DNA of 64,000 bases from an uncultured Clostridia bacterium (GCA_934277645.1 CAKQUX010000005.1:1-64000), one strand, 5' to 3'. Shown: positions 15,602 to 24,970, numbered from the stretch's first letter. Notes: generated by a model from the letters alone, not told the origin. Numbers and translations: made by a program.

Positions 15602-18211
15602 TCAGTTTTCACTAAACATATTAAGTTTGTCGATAAGTCTTTCAAGCTTTTCTTTTGCCTTTACAAGTTTTTCGCGTTCTGCCGCAACAAGTTTTTCAGG
15701 CGCTTTGCTTACGAAATTTTCATTTGCAAGCATACCTTCCGACTTGGCGATTTCTTGTTTGGCTTGCGCTATTTCCTTGTTCAGCCTTTCTTTTTCTTTT
15801 TCGATATCAACTAAATCGCCGAACGGGACGAACATTTCAATGCCGTCGCATACGAGCGCAATCGACTTTTCGGTCACTTCGCTCTTGTCTGCAATTACGG
15901 CAAGTTCAGAAACGTTTGCGAGCTTTGCAAGATACGGACTAACCTTTCCGAACATTTGGACGTCGGTCGGAATAACGTAAAGTTTAATTTTTTTCGACGG
16001 AGCAACGCCCATTTCCGCTCTTGTGTTTCTGATTGCCACTATGCAGTCTTTGATATTTTCAAATGCTCTTTCTTCTTTTCTGAAAGTGAGTTTTTTGTTG
16101 TATTGCGGCCACTTTTGAATCATTATCGACGTTTTAGGATTCATCGTCATATAAATTTCTTCGGTAATGAACGGAACGAACGGATGCATAAGTTTGAGAA
16201 TCTGTTCGAGAACGTAACGCAAAACCGAAAGCGAATGGGATTTAACCTTTTGGTCGTCACTGTACAATGCGCCCTTTTGCGATTCGATATACCAATCGCA
16301 GAATTCGCTCCAAACGAAATCGTAAAGTTTTGCAGACGAAAGTCCGACTTCGTATTTATTGAGATTTATCGTGACGTCGCGAATTACGCTGTTGAGTCTT
16401 GTCAAAATCCACTTGTCGCTGACGTTAAGACGAGCAGGAATTTCCGCTTGTTCGTCACCGAGATTCATTATAACAAAGCGCGAAGCGTTCCACAACTTGT
16501 TCATAAAGTTACGGCACGATTCGATTTTTTCGTCGCTGTAACGAGTATCGCTTCCCGGAGCAATTCCGCTTGCAAGCGAGAATCTCAAAGCGTCTGCGCC
16601 GTACTTGTCAATAAGAACAAGCGGGTCAACGCCGTTTCCGAGCGATTTACTCATCTTTCTGCCCTGATTGTCTCTGACTATACCGTGGATAAGTACTTCG
16701 GTGAACGGCACTTCGTTCATAAATTCTATGCCGCTGAAAATCATTCTTGCGACCCAGAAGAAAATAATGTCGTATGCCGTGACAAGGACGTTTGTCGGAT
16801 AGAAATAATCGAGGTTTTTGTTCTTTTTCGGATAGCCGAGCGTAGAGAACGGCCAAAGTGCGGAAGAAAACCAAGTGTCAAGAACGTCTTCGTCTTGATG
16901 CATTTTTCCGCCGCATTTAGGACAAACGTCGACTTTTGTTTTTGAAACGACCATTTCGCCGCAGTCGTCGCAATAATATGCAGGGATTCTGTGTCCCCAC
17001 CAAAGTTGACGAGAAATACACCAGTCTTTGATGTTTTCCATCCAGTTGAAATATATCTTTTCAAACCTTTTCGGAATGAATTCGATTTTCTTTGATTTTA
17101 CGGCTTTGATTGCAGGTTCGGCAAGCGGCTTCATTTTGACAAACCACTGCTTAGATACGATAGGTTCGACCGTTGAATGACAACGATAACATTCACCGAC
17201 GTTGTGTTTGTACGGCTCGATTTTTTCGACAAGTCCGAGCTGTGTCAAATCGTCGACGATTTGCTTTCTTGCGTCCATTCTGTCAAGACCTTGATACTTG
17301 CCTGCGTTTTCATTCATCACGCCGCCGTCGTCCATAACGCGAATAACTTCGAGATTATGGCGAAGTCCGACTTCAAAGTCGTTCGGGTCGTGAGCAGGAG
17401 TAATTTTAACGGCGCCCGTTCCGAAACCGAGTTCGACGTAGTCGTCGGCAATAAGCGGAATTTCTCTGTCGGTAAGCGGAAGTTTCAACATTTTTCCGAC
17501 TAAGCCCTTGTATCTTTCGTCTTTCGGATTGACAGCTACTGCCGTATCGCCGAGCATGGTTTCAGGTCTTGTCGTAGCTATCGTAACGTAGCCGCTTCCG
17601 TCCGCAAACGGATAACGATAATGCCAAAGGAACGAATCTTGTTCGCTGTATTCGACTTCGGCATCGCTTAAAGCCGTTTTACAGCACGGACACCAGTTGA
17701 TAATTCTGTCTCCACGATAAATAAGGCCTTTTTCGTAATATTTGACAAAAGCGTCCAAAACGGCGTTTGAACAGTTTTCGTCCATAGTGAACGCTTCTTT
17801 TGACCAATCGCAAGACGTGCCGAGACGCTTTAATTGCGTAACGATTCTTCCGCCGTATTGTTCTTTCCAAGCCCAAGCGCGCTCCAAAAAGCCGTCTCGT
17901 CCAACGTCGTTTTTGGTCAAACCGTCTTTTTTCATTTGTTCGACGATTTTAACTTCGGTCGCAATCGAAGCGTGGTCGGTTCCCGGAAGCCAAAGAGCTT
18001 CATAACCGTCCATTCTCTTAAAACGAGTGATTATATCTTGTATCGTCTGATTGAGAGCGTGCCCCATGTGAAGTTGCCCCGTAATGTTTGGAGGCGGCAT
18101 CATAATTGTGAAAGGTTCTTTTTCACTGCTTGGATGCGCTTCGAAATATTTCTTTTTTTGCCAGAATTCGTAAATCCTTTGTTCAAATTCGGGATTATAT
18201 GTTTTGTCCAT
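15602..18211 (-). CDS. valS: Valine--tRNA ligase
   Basis: Class I aminoacyl-tRNA synthetase charging tRNA-Val. PPPNITGQLHMGHALNQT contains the HIGH motif (HMGH, residues 48-51), and KMSKS is near residue 520. The CP1 editing domain lies between them, with TTRPETMLGDTAVAV. A cysteine knuckle CDDCG/CPKCG is present, and the C-terminal arm (about 800-869) is the tRNA-binding coiled coil typical of ValRS. Full length at 869. It starts 11 bases after pgsA ends, so both share the promoter at 18999-19027. No T-box leader is seen. Confidence 0.97.
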   Translation of the reverse strand: MDKTYNPEFEQRIYEFWQKKKYFEAHPSSEKEPFTIMMPPPNITGQLHMGHALNQTIQDIITRFKRMDGYEALWLPGTDHASIATEVKIVEQMKKDGLTKNDVGRDGFLERAWAWKEQYGGRIVTQLKRLGTSCDWSKEAFTMDENCSNAVLDAFVKYYEKGLIYRGDRIINWCPCCKTALSDAEVEYSEQDSFLWHYRYPFADGSGYVTIATTRPETMLGDTAVAVNPKDERYKGLVGKMLKLPLTDREIPLIADDYVELGFGTGAVKITPAHDPNDFEVGLRHNLEVIRVMDDGGVMNENAGKYQGLDRMDARKQIVDDLTQLGLVEKIEPYKHNVGECYRCHSTVEPIVSKQWFVKMKPLAEPAIKAVKSKKIEFIPKRFEKIYFNWMENIKDWCISRQLWWGHRIPAYYCDDCGEMVVSKTKVDVCPKCGGKMHQDEDVLDTWFSSALWPFSTLGYPKKNKNLDYFYPTNVLVTAYDIIFFWVARMIFSGIEFMNEVPFTEVLIHGIVRDNQGRKMSKSLGNGVDPLVLIDKYGADALRFSLASGIAPGSDTRYSDEKIESCRNFMNKLWNASRFVIMNLGDEQAEIPARLNVSDKWILTRLNSVIRDVTINLNKYEVGLSSAKLYDFVWSEFCDWYIESQKGALYSDDQKVKSHSLSVLRYVLEQILKLMHPFVPFITEEIYMTMNPKTSIMIQKWPQYNKKLTFRKEERAFENIKDCIVAIRNTRAEMGVAPSKKIKLYVIPTDVQMFGKVSPYLAKLANVSELAVIADKSEVTEKSIALVCDGIEMFVPFGDLVDIEKEKERLNKEIAQAKQEIAKSEGMLANENFVSKAPEKLVAAEREKLVKAKEKLERLIDKLNMFSEN

Positions 18212-18222
18212 TTTTAAGTTCC

Positions 18223-18972
18223 TTAATTGTTTTCTGTTTTATCTTCGTTTGCGTTGTCTTCGGTCGTCGTTTCTTCGGTTTTTACTTCATCGACAGAGTC
18301 GGCTCTCTCCGTCTCGCCGTTTACGGCTACGCCAAGTTTTGCGGCTTTCTTTTCTTTCATAATCGGAATAAGCTGTTTCGTTATATCGATAACGTAGCTG
18401 CCGAATGCAAAGTAGCTTTGCAAAATAGCGACCGCAATAACTGCCCAGTCCCAACCGCCGTAAGGAGCAAGATACTTATGGAAGAAACACATAATAAATC
18501 CGATTGAAAGAGTCGCAGACGCAACCTTTCCGATCATATTGGCTTTTACAACGGCGCCGCTTTTTGCGACGATAGGAGCAAGAATAATCATAAGGATTTC
18601 TTTTGCGGCAATCGCAATCAAAAATCCCCAATGCAAATAGTATTCACAGCCAAGGAACGTAACGCCGTCGAGTCTTATCGCAAAACAAAGGCAAATTGCC
18701 ATAGATATATGCATGAGTTTGTCCGCAAGCGGATCGAGCAACATACCTACGCCGCTACCCCAGTTAAATCTTCTTGCGAGCATTCCGTCGACAAGGTCAC
18801 TTGCCGCGGCAATAATAAAGATGCCGAGAGCGATATAAATAAACGTTTCGTTGCTTTGTTTACCTGCCAAAACCGACATAACGATAAACGCAGGAACACA
18901 CAAAATTCTGAAATAGGTGATAATGTTTGGAATTGTCAATAAATCCTTAGGGTCAAATTGATTGATTTTCAT
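18223..18972 (-). CDS. pgsA: CDP-diacylglycerol--glycerol-3-phosphate 3-phosphatidyltransferase
   Basis: Membrane enzyme making phosphatidylglycerol phosphate, the first committed step to PG and cardiolipin. The CDP-alcohol phosphotransferase motif is complete: DLVDGMLARRFNWGSGVG then MLLDPLADK, giving D-G-x2-A-R-x8-G-x3-D-x3-D with the four metal-binding aspartates. At 249 residues it is longer than the usual 180-200 because of a C-terminal acidic tail from about residue 215 (Glu, Asp, Thr and Asn rich). ATG at 18972 has AAGGAG. First gene of pgsA-valS. Confidence 0.93.
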   Translation of the reverse strand: MKINQFDPKDLLTIPNIITYFRILCVPAFIVMSVLAGKQSNETFIYIALGIFIIAAASDLVDGMLARRFNWGSGVGMLLDPLADKLMHISMAICLCFAIRLDGVTFLGCEYYLHWGFLIAIAAKEILMIILAPIVAKSGAVVKANMIGKVASATLSIGFIMCFFHKYLAPYGGWDWAVIAVAILQSYFAFGSYVIDITKQLIPIMKEKKAAKLGVAVNGETERADSVDEVKTEETTTEDNANEDKTENN

Positions 18973-18998
18973 ATTCTACTCCTTTTTACCTATTTTTG

Positions 18999-19027
18999 AT
19001 TATAACACCAAATATTGTGTTTGTAAA
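18999..19027 (-). promoter_or_regulatory. Promoter of pgsA-valS
   Basis: On the minus strand TTTACA (19022-19027), a 17-base spacer and a perfect TATAAT (18999-19004), 27 bases before the pgsA ATG. A strong sigma-A type promoter. Confidence 0.8.
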
Positions 19028-19377
19028 TTGAAATTCTTAATTGTCGTTAAATTATAAACTAAATAGACGCCTTTTTATTTCAATAAAAAATCGGACGAAA
19101 CTGCCCGATTTTTGCTTTAACCCAACAATTAAAATAAATTGCGATAGACGCTAAAAACCGCAAATAAACGACATTTTATCATTGCGGTGCTGTTTAAAAA
19201 CCTAAGTAGCATAGCTTATGCCGTTCGGCTAATAAATCGTTAATGAAAAGCCGTTTTAAATAAAAAGATAGTGCGCTCACCATTAGCAATTTTAAAAATC
19301 GTTTTAAACCTCTACAAACAATCAATTCAGACCGCTACAAATAATCGATTTAACTGCTACAAATATTAAAAGTAGGT
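19028..19377. other. Gene-free spacer
   Basis: 350 bases between the pgsA promoter and the HAD gene, holding the terminator at 19085-19113 and the decayed repeats at 19312-19378. Nothing else is recognisable. Confidence 0.5.
19085..19113 (-). terminator. Bidirectional-looking terminator after the HAD gene
   Basis: AAAAATCGG and CCGATTTTT form a 9-bp stem around a 10-base loop. It has A/T runs on both sides and lies between the minus-strand HAD gene and the pgsA promoter, 265 bases after the HAD stop. Confidence 0.6.
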
Positions 19378-19378
19378 T
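19312..19378. repeat. Decayed tandem repeat, about 3 x 22-23 bp
   Basis: Units begin CTACAAACAATC at 19312, CTACAAATAATCG at 19335 and CTACAAATATT at 19357. The array abuts the HAD gene stop codon. Similar CTA-starting units are found at 27626-27754 and 47042-47196. Confidence 0.55.
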
Positions 19379-20046
19379 TATGCAAAAAACTCTTTGACGT
19401 CGTTCGGCGTTTTAAAAATATAATCAGCGCCGGCTTTTTCAAGCTCTGCTCTGCTTCCGAAGCCCCAAAGCACACCGCCGCAATCGATGCGTGCGAGTTT
19501 TGCGCCCTCAACGTCATAAAGTCTGTCGCCGATCATTATTACTTCGTCGCGGTTTTCGATTTTCATATTTTCAAAAACGTATTCGATTACTTCGATTTTT
19601 GAACCGCGCTTATTGTCCGTATCGGAAGCGCCGATAAAATCAAAATATCGGCTAAGTCCGAAATAGTCCATAATTTTAACGGTAAATCGCATAGGCTTGC
19701 TCGTTGCAAGGCAAAGTTTGTATCCGCTAAGTTTCAAAAAGCTCACCATATCGATTATGCCGTCGTAAAGTTTATTGTCGCACCAACCGTCGATTTCGTA
19801 TTGCGCGCGATAAAGTTTTATTGCCTTTTCTATGGTTTGCTCGTCCATTCCGAGCATTTTCATCGAAACCACAAACGGCGGTCCGATCATCGAATTTAAA
19901 ACCTCATCAGATAACGGCTGTCTGTTAAGTCCCGTCATGGCAACGTTTATACAGCGTTTAATTCCGCCTTCGCTGTTTGTAAGCGTGCCGTCAAGGTCAA
20001 AAAATATGTATTTATATTTCTTCTCGTTTTTAACTTGCGTATTCAT
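19378..20046 (-). CDS. HAD-family phosphatase (phosphoglycolate phosphatase-like)
   Basis: 222 residues. HAD motif I is FFDLDGTLTNS (nucleophile and general acid aspartates), motif II is the LATSK segment, and motif IV is MIGDRLYDVEGAKLARI. The cap between motifs I and II is of the small helical C1 type, as in Gph and PpaX. Substrate cannot be told from sequence; phosphoglycolate or pyrophosphate are the usual activities of close family members. Monocistronic, on the minus strand, divergent from mazF. Confidence 0.85.
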   Translation of the reverse strand: MNTQVKNEKKYKYIFFDLDGTLTNSEGGIKRCINVAMTGLNRQPLSDEVLNSMIGPPFVVSMKMLGMDEQTIEKAIKLYRAQYEIDGWCDNKLYDGIIDMVSFLKLSGYKLCLATSKPMRFTVKIMDYFGLSRYFDFIGASDTDNKRGSKIEVIEYVFENMKIENRDEVIMIGDRLYDVEGAKLARIDCGGVLWGFGSRAELEKAGADYIFKTPNDVKEFFA

Positions 20047-20168
20047 AGCTATATTATAGCCGCAAACTTAGTCTAACGCAACAAAGACGAGCCTATTGCC
20101 TGAATTTTGTCGATTTTCACCATATTACGCTTTAATACATAAACTAAAACGACGAGCGACAGATTTAT

Positions 20169-20194
20169 CGCCGTAAAACAAAATGCTTACGGCG
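20169..20194. promoter_or_regulatory. Perfect inverted repeat between HAD gene and mazF
   Basis: CGCCGTAA (20169-20176) and TTACGGCG (20187-20194) are perfect inverted copies with a 10-base gap, 59 bases before mazF. A GTTTT follows on the plus strand. It may be an operator for mazF control or a weak terminator. Confidence 0.4.
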
Positions 20195-20252
20195 GTTTTA
20201 AACTAGTCTGTTTTTGGAAAATATTAAATAAAGAAATTTTTGCGGAGTTTTT

Positions 20253-20597
20253 ATGATTAAACGCGGTGAACTTTATTATGCAGATTTAAGCCCCGTTGTG
20301 GGTAGCGAACAAGGCGGAATACGTCCGGTACTTATAGTCCAAAACGACGTCGGAAACAAATACAGTCCAACCATAATTGCGGCGGCAATAACGTCTCAGC
20401 TTAACAAAGCCAAACTTCCGACGCATATCAATTTACCTGCCGAAGAATACGGCTTGCCAAAAGATTCCGTGGTGCTTTTAGAACAAATCCGCACACTTGA
20501 CAAACGTCGTCTTAAAGATAAAATCGGCGAACTACCCGTCGGCGTTATGGACAGAGTCAACGAAGCCTTAATGATAAGTTTAGGGTTTTATTCGTAA
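20253..20597 (+). CDS. MazF/NdoA-type endoribonuclease toxin
   Basis: 114 residues beginning MIKRGELYYADLSPVVGSEQ, followed by GIRPVLIVQND, the standard PemK/MazF fold with the catalytic Arg in the RPVL strand and a Ser/Thr in ITSQ. Cleaves single-stranded RNA, usually at UACAU in the Bacillus NdoA group. The size and C-terminal VNEALMISLGF match NdoA closely. No MazE-type antitoxin ORF is visible in the 206 bases upstream or just downstream, so the antitoxin must be elsewhere or absent. Ribosome site GCGGAG precedes the ATG. Confidence 0.93.
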   Translation: MIKRGELYYADLSPVVGSEQGGIRPVLIVQNDVGNKYSPTIIAAAITSQLNKAKLPTHINLPAEEYGLPKDSVVLLEQIRTLDKRRLKDKIGELPVGVMDRVNEALMISLGFYS

Positions 20598-20860
20598 GCA
20601 ACTACGCTCCATTAAGTTTTCTACGTCTGTCGGACTGCCGCAACTGCGGATTTGTTTATGGTTTTATTTATAAGCATTTTCACACGATAAAGTGTTTGTA
20701 AACGTCAAAACTAATTTATTGATTAAACTTGCAATTCAAAAGAAAAATTAAGAAATAAAATTTAATATTTTACCCGCAAACTTACACTGTTTAAATGAAA
20801 AATCTAAAATAATAATTCAAAATCGTTACGAACAAAGGTAATATCGTTAAATGAAGGTTT

Positions 20861-21751
20861 TCATTCGGCTTTTGTCAAAAAATCAACGACTTTTATAATC
20901 TCGTTTATCGTATCGGTAGGAAGAAAACTATACTCATTTACAGATGAGCTTTCTGCGGCTTTGCCGCAAATAAACGCGCCTGCGCACGCCGCGTCAAACG
21001 GCAAAATGCCCCTTGCCAAAAGCGCGCCGATAACTCCCGACAACACGTCGCCCGAACCGCCCTTTGCCATCTTCGGCGAGCCGCTGACGTTAAGCATAAC
21101 TCTTTCGCCGTCGGTGACTATCGTTTTATAGCCCTTCAAAAGCAAGACCACTTCGTGTTTTTTTGCATATTCTTTTGCAACTTCCACAGGCGAATTTAAT
21201 ATATCTTCGACGCTGTATCCGCAAAGTTTCGACATTTCCTTTGGGTGTGGAGTAAACACCGCTCTATAATCGTATGTTTTGGCATTTTGACCTATGCTTT
21301 TAAGTCCGTCGGCATCAAGCACAAAATTTAAGGAATTATTTTCAAAAATGTAATCGACGCAATTTTCAAACTCGCCGTTTGCTCCGCCCATGCCCACGGC
21401 AAATGCGGTTGCACCGTTTGAAAGTTCGACAAATTCTTCTTTAACAAATTTTATATTTCCGTCGACTTCGGAAAGCGGGAAAAGACCGCTGTACAAAACT
21501 CTCGAACGCAAATCCGAACAAATCGATTTCGGGCAAGCTAACATGCTTGTGCCAAGTCCTACACGCATTGCGGCTTCTAAAGCAAGCAAAACTGCGCCGA
21601 CATAGTTTTTACTTCCGCCGACAAGCACAAGTCTGCCAAGACTGCCCTTATTTATGGTTTTGTCAAGCGGCTTGAAAAACTTTTTTACATAATCAGCCGT
21701 AACGACAGGCAAATTCGATATTGAGTTTTCAAAATTGACGTTGTCAAACAT
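20861..21751 (-). CDS. nnrD: ADP-dependent (S)-NAD(P)H-hydrate dehydratase
   Basis: Repairs hydrated NAD(P)H with ADP or ATP. The ribokinase-like fold is seen from LGRLVLVGGSKNYVGA, with AVGMGG in the middle, VFTPHPKEMSKL, and the anion-hole motif MAKGGSGDVLSGVIGALLARG. At 296 residues it is the NnrD (YjeF C-terminal) domain alone; the NnrE epimerase half that many bacteria fuse to it is absent. Last gene of the cluster running from the aminotransferase at 27.4 kb. A 45-base gap separates it from the P1 peptidase. Confidence 0.92.
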   Translation of the reverse strand: MFDNVNFENSISNLPVVTADYVKKFFKPLDKTINKGSLGRLVLVGGSKNYVGAVLLALEAAMRVGLGTSMLACPKSICSDLRSRVLYSGLFPLSEVDGNIKFVKEEFVELSNGATAFAVGMGGANGEFENCVDYIFENNSLNFVLDADGLKSIGQNAKTYDYRAVFTPHPKEMSKLCGYSVEDILNSPVEVAKEYAKKHEVVLLLKGYKTIVTDGERVMLNVSGSPKMAKGGSGDVLSGVIGALLARGILPFDAACAGAFICGKAAESSSVNEYSFLPTDTINEIIKVVDFLTKAE

Positions 21752-21796
21752 AACAATTTCCGTAAATTTAAAATTTGTTTTTCCGTAAACGCCTAA

Positions 21797-22756
21797 TCAC
21801 TCTTCCGAGTCATTGGAACTGTTTTCAGGCAATTTATCAAGTTGCGATTCGCAATCGTCTTCTTCGATTTCAAGTTCAGCCGCTTTGCCTTCGAATGCGG
21901 AATAAATAGCGCTTTGAACAAGTTTAGGAACGATTGCGGCAAGTTTGAACAAAGCAATCTTTTTATCGCCGCTTGCCATGCAGAAAATCGCGTCTCCGTC
22001 AAAAGGCGTATGCGAAGGGCTTATGCTAAGCGCATATCCGTCGTGAGCTACGTCAGCCAATGCCGTACACTCGCTTTTCGTGAGTTTTGCGTCCGTCAAT
22101 ATACACCCGATTGTCGTGTTTACTTGTCTGAAACCGCTGATTTTCCCGAAAAGATTTTGCGTCGAATGAAACTTTTTGCCGATTTTTAGTCCTGCGATAA
22201 TCTCGCCGTCTTTAACTATATCGCCGAGCGGATTTATAGCAACGACAACGGCAATCGACGCACCGAAAAGTTTTGCCTTCGCCACTCCCAAGCCGCCTGC
22301 CGAAGCGTGTTTCATTCCGAGCGGCTTTCCGCAAGTCGCGCCTGTTCCTGCGCCGATGAGTCCCACTTCAAAATTATCGGTTTTGGCATTTTGGCAAGCA
22401 ACAAATCCTGCGTTTTTGTCGGGATATGCAAAATTTCCGTTTTCAAGATCATAAAGCGACGCTCCGCAAACAATAGGAACTTTATAACCGCCTGCATTGT
22501 AGCCTATTTTATTTTTATAAAGATAGTCCATAACTCCGCAAGACGCTTCGAGTCCGAATGCGCTTCCACCGGACAAAACCACGGCATTGATTTCCTGCAC
22601 GGTTTTTGTCGGACAAAGCAAATCGGTTTCCCTTGTGGCAGGAGAAGCGCCCCTTACGCTTACGCCTGCGGTAGCTCCCTTCTCGCACAAAATGACGGTT
22701 GCTCCCGTCTTGTTTGTATCGTCGGTGTAATGACCTATTTTGAATTTGTCGAGCAT
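21797..22756 (-). CDS. P1-family (DmpA-like) peptidase
   Basis: 319-residue member of the S58 N-terminal-nucleophile family, L-aminopeptidase/D-esterase type. Signatures are GHYTDDTNKTGATVILCEKG at the start, VVLSGGSAFGLEA, GAGTGATCGKPLG and TIGCILTDAKLTKSE; the T-I-G-C block is the predicted self-cleavage site, with Thr or Cys as candidate new N terminus. Substrate not known. The acidic C-terminal tail from about 290 is extra. Begins 20 bases after recX stops. Confidence 0.9.
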   Translation of the reverse strand: MLDKFKIGHYTDDTNKTGATVILCEKGATAGVSVRGASPATRETDLLCPTKTVQEINAVVLSGGSAFGLEASCGVMDYLYKNKIGYNAGGYKVPIVCGASLYDLENGNFAYPDKNAGFVACQNAKTDNFEVGLIGAGTGATCGKPLGMKHASAGGLGVAKAKLFGASIAVVVAINPLGDIVKDGEIIAGLKIGKKFHSTQNLFGKISGFRQVNTTIGCILTDAKLTKSECTALADVAHDGYALSISPSHTPFDGDAIFCMASGDKKIALFKLAAIVPKLVQSAIYSAFEGKAAELEIEEDDCESQLDKLPENSSNDSEE

Positions 22757-22776
22757 TTAAACCTACCTTTAACGCT

Positions 22777-23259
22777 TTACTCGTTTTCTTCTATTTCGAT
22801 TTTAAGGTTTGACATCGCTTTACCGATAACTCTCCAATTAAAGCCTTTTCCGTAAAGCCAATTTCCGACTTTTGCTACGCTTTCGCGCGAAAAGTCAAGT
22901 TTCTTTTGCGTAAAGTACTTTTTAGCGAAATTAGTGGCTTTTTCGATTTCTTCATTTTCGTCGAGCTGTTCGCTAAGCACTTCTTTTACAAGCTCTTTAT
23001 CCACGCCCTTGACGAGCGTAAGTTTCATTTCAAGTTGTTTTTCGCCAAACTTACTTTTATAAAAACTCAAAAAAGTCTTTACATACTCTTTGTCGTCGAT
23101 AAAATGATACTCTTTCAATTTTGAAAGAGTATCGTTTATTTCATCGGTCGTATAACCTTTTTTGTACAACTTGTCTTTGACTTCTTTTTCGCTTCGAGCG
23201 CATTTCGTAAGATAGTCCAAAGCCACGTCAAAAGGTCTTTTCGGTTCTTTTTCTGCCAC
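22777..23259 (-). CDS. recX: Regulatory protein RecX
   Basis: 160 residues of three-helix repeats typical of RecX, which binds and restrains RecA filaments: ALDYLTKCARSEKEVKDKLY is the first repeat, followed by HFIDDKEYVKTFL, then KKLDFSRESVAKVGNWLYGK and GFNWRVIGKAM. The start is a GTG two bases after the ilvE stop with no clear ribosome site, suggesting translational coupling. recA itself is not in the window. Confidence 0.92.
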   Translation of the reverse strand: MAEKEPKRPFDVALDYLTKCARSEKEVKDKLYKKGYTTDEINDTLSKLKEYHFIDDKEYVKTFLSFYKSKFGEKQLEMKLTLVKGVDKELVKEVLSEQLDENEEIEKATNFAKKYFTQKKLDFSRESVAKVGNWLYGKGFNWRVIGKAMSNLKIEIEENE

Positions 23260-23261
23260 GA

Positions 23262-24326
23262 TTATTTATTGAAATGATATACCCAGTTAAAGGTATCTTC
23301 GATGCGTCCCGTTTGGATGCCCGTGATTTGGTCGTAAAGCCAAAGAGAAATCTTACCGATTTCGTTGTTGTTGATTGTGTAAACCTGATCCTTATAGCCG
23401 ATTGTTCCGACAGGCGAAATGACTGCCGCAGTGCCTGTTCCGAATGCTTCGTCAAGTTTTCCGTTTTTGAGAGCTTCGATAATTTCGTCAACAGAAACGT
23501 GTCTTTCTTCGACCTTATAGCCTGCTTTCTTTAAAACTTGGATAGCCGAATTTCTTGTGATGCCCGGAAGGATAGAACCGTCAAGCATAGGAGTGACAAC
23601 CGTTCCGTCGATTACGAAGAACATATTCATTGCGCCGACTTCTTCGACGTATTTCTTTTCGGCAGCATCAAGCCACAAAACTTGTTCATAACCCATTTTC
23701 TTTGCTTTTTCAGCTCCGAGCAAGCTTGCCGCATAGTTTCCGAGGCATTTTGCTTCGCCCGTTCCGCCGACTGCAGCGCGGGTAAGAACGTCTTCAACGT
23801 AGATTTTAACAGGAGCTAAGCCGTTTGCATAATAGCTTCCTACAGGCGAAAGAATGATGCAGAAAATATATTTCTTTGAAGGGTGAACGCCAAGGAAAGC
23901 CTCGTCTGCGACCATAAACGGACGAACGTAAAGCGAAGTTCCTTTTTGAGTAGGAATCCATTCTTTTTCGAGTTCGACAAGTTGTTCAAGTTCTTTAACT
24001 GCTCTGTCGACATCGAGCGTAGGCATGCAAAGTCTTTCGGCACTGCGATTCATTCTTTTGAAATTGTCGCTCGGACGGAACATAGTAATTTCGCCTTTGT
24101 CGTTCTTGTATGCTTTAAGTCCTTCAAAAATTCCTTGTCCGTAGTGCAATACGCAGCTTGCAGGATCAAGACTGAAATCGCTGTAAGGAATGATTTCGGT
24201 TTCTTGCCAACCGCCGTTTGCGGCGTCATAGCGCATTACCAACATATGGTCGGTGAAATACTTTCCGAAGCCAAGACTGTTGCTGTCCGGTTTTTGCTTC
24301 AATTCTTTTGCCATTGTAATTTTCAT
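23262..24326 (-). CDS. ilvE: Branched-chain amino acid aminotransferase
   Basis: Fold type IV PLP enzyme for the last step of Leu, Ile and Val synthesis, or the first of their breakdown. GGTGEAKCLGNYAASLL carries the PLP lysine at residue 193. HYGQGIFEGLKAYKN and RPSDNFKRMNRSAERL are typical of the longer BCAT subgroup (about 350 residues). I place the start at 24326 (MKITMAKEL) because GAGG is eight bases before it; an ATG two codons upstream is too close to the ribosome site. Clustered with yigZ upstream and recX downstream. Confidence 0.94.
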   Translation of the reverse strand: MKITMAKELKQKPDSNSLGFGKYFTDHMLVMRYDAANGGWQETEIIPYSDFSLDPASCVLHYGQGIFEGLKAYKNDKGEITMFRPSDNFKRMNRSAERLCMPTLDVDRAVKELEQLVELEKEWIPTQKGTSLYVRPFMVADEAFLGVHPSKKYIFCIILSPVGSYYANGLAPVKIYVEDVLTRAAVGGTGEAKCLGNYAASLLGAEKAKKMGYEQVLWLDAAEKKYVEEVGAMNMFFVIDGTVVTPMLDGSILPGITRNSAIQVLKKAGYKVEERHVSVDEIIEALKNGKLDEAFGTGTAAVISPVGTIGYKDQVYTINNNEIGKISLWLYDQITGIQTGRIEDTFNWVYHFNK

Positions 24327-24349
24327 AATCATTACCTCTCTATAAAAAA

Positions 24350-24970
24350 TTAAAATCCGTAATATTCTTCGTTTATTGTTTCGACTATCGCCTTGCCTGC
24401 CGTTTTTGAATTTACGTCCGAAAGAAAACTGTCGATGTTTTCCGGTTTGACGTAAACGTAAGCGGTGACTCCGTCCAGATAATCCGTATCGCCGACAACG
24501 CCGTACTTTTTGACAACGTTTTCAAGCGTCGCCCATTCGGAGAAAGTCGCTTTAAGCCTTGTTTTTACGGCAATTTTCATTTGCCTGACGTCACACGCTT
24601 CAATGCATTTCGCAACCGCTTCCGTGTATGCCGAAACCAGTCCCGACGCGCCTAATTTTATGCCACCGAAATATCTCGTAACGACTGCGGCGGTCTTTTT
24701 CAGTTCGGACTTTTTGAGCGTTTCCAAAATGGGTTGACCTGCCGTTCCGCTCGGTTCGCCGTCATCGGAAAACCGCATCGAAAGTCCTAAATCGTCCGCA
24801 ATATAAGCATAACAGTTGTGAGTTGCGTCCGAATACTTTTTTTTGATTTTTGCTACAAACGCAATAGCGTCATCTTCGTTTTCTACGCCCTTTATCGTTG
24901 CGATAAACTCCGAGCGTTTTATTTCGATTTCGTTTGAAAACTCACCGTTCACAAACTTATACGGTTTCAT
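24350..24970 (-). CDS. YigZ/IMPACT family protein
   Basis: 206 residues with the conserved IMPACT core: ATHNCYAYI, then GEPSGTAGQPILETL, TRYFGGIKLGASGLVSAY. The C-terminal 70 residues form the DUF1949-like ferredoxin-fold extension. Bacterial YigZ has no firmly established role; eukaryotic relatives act in translation control. The start ATG overlaps the tyrS stop by four bases. Confidence 0.93.
   Translation of the reverse strand: MKPYKFVNGEFSNEIEIKRSEFIATIKGVENEDDAIAFVAKIKKKYSDATHNCYAYIADDLGLSMRFSDDGEPSGTAGQPILETLKKSELKKTAAVVTRYFGGIKLGASGLVSAYTEAVAKCIEACDVRQMKIAVKTRLKATFSEWATLENVVKKYGVVGDTDYLDGVTAYVYVKPENIDSFLSDVNSKTAGKAIVETINEEYYGF

Noticed and set aside
15956..16945. Long plus-strand ORF opposite valS
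   Set aside because: Antisense of conserved valS codons, no ribosome site or recognisable domain.
18973..19084. T-box leader for valS
   Set aside because: valS is second in an operon behind pgsA, the leader is 27 bases, and no T-box consensus occurs.
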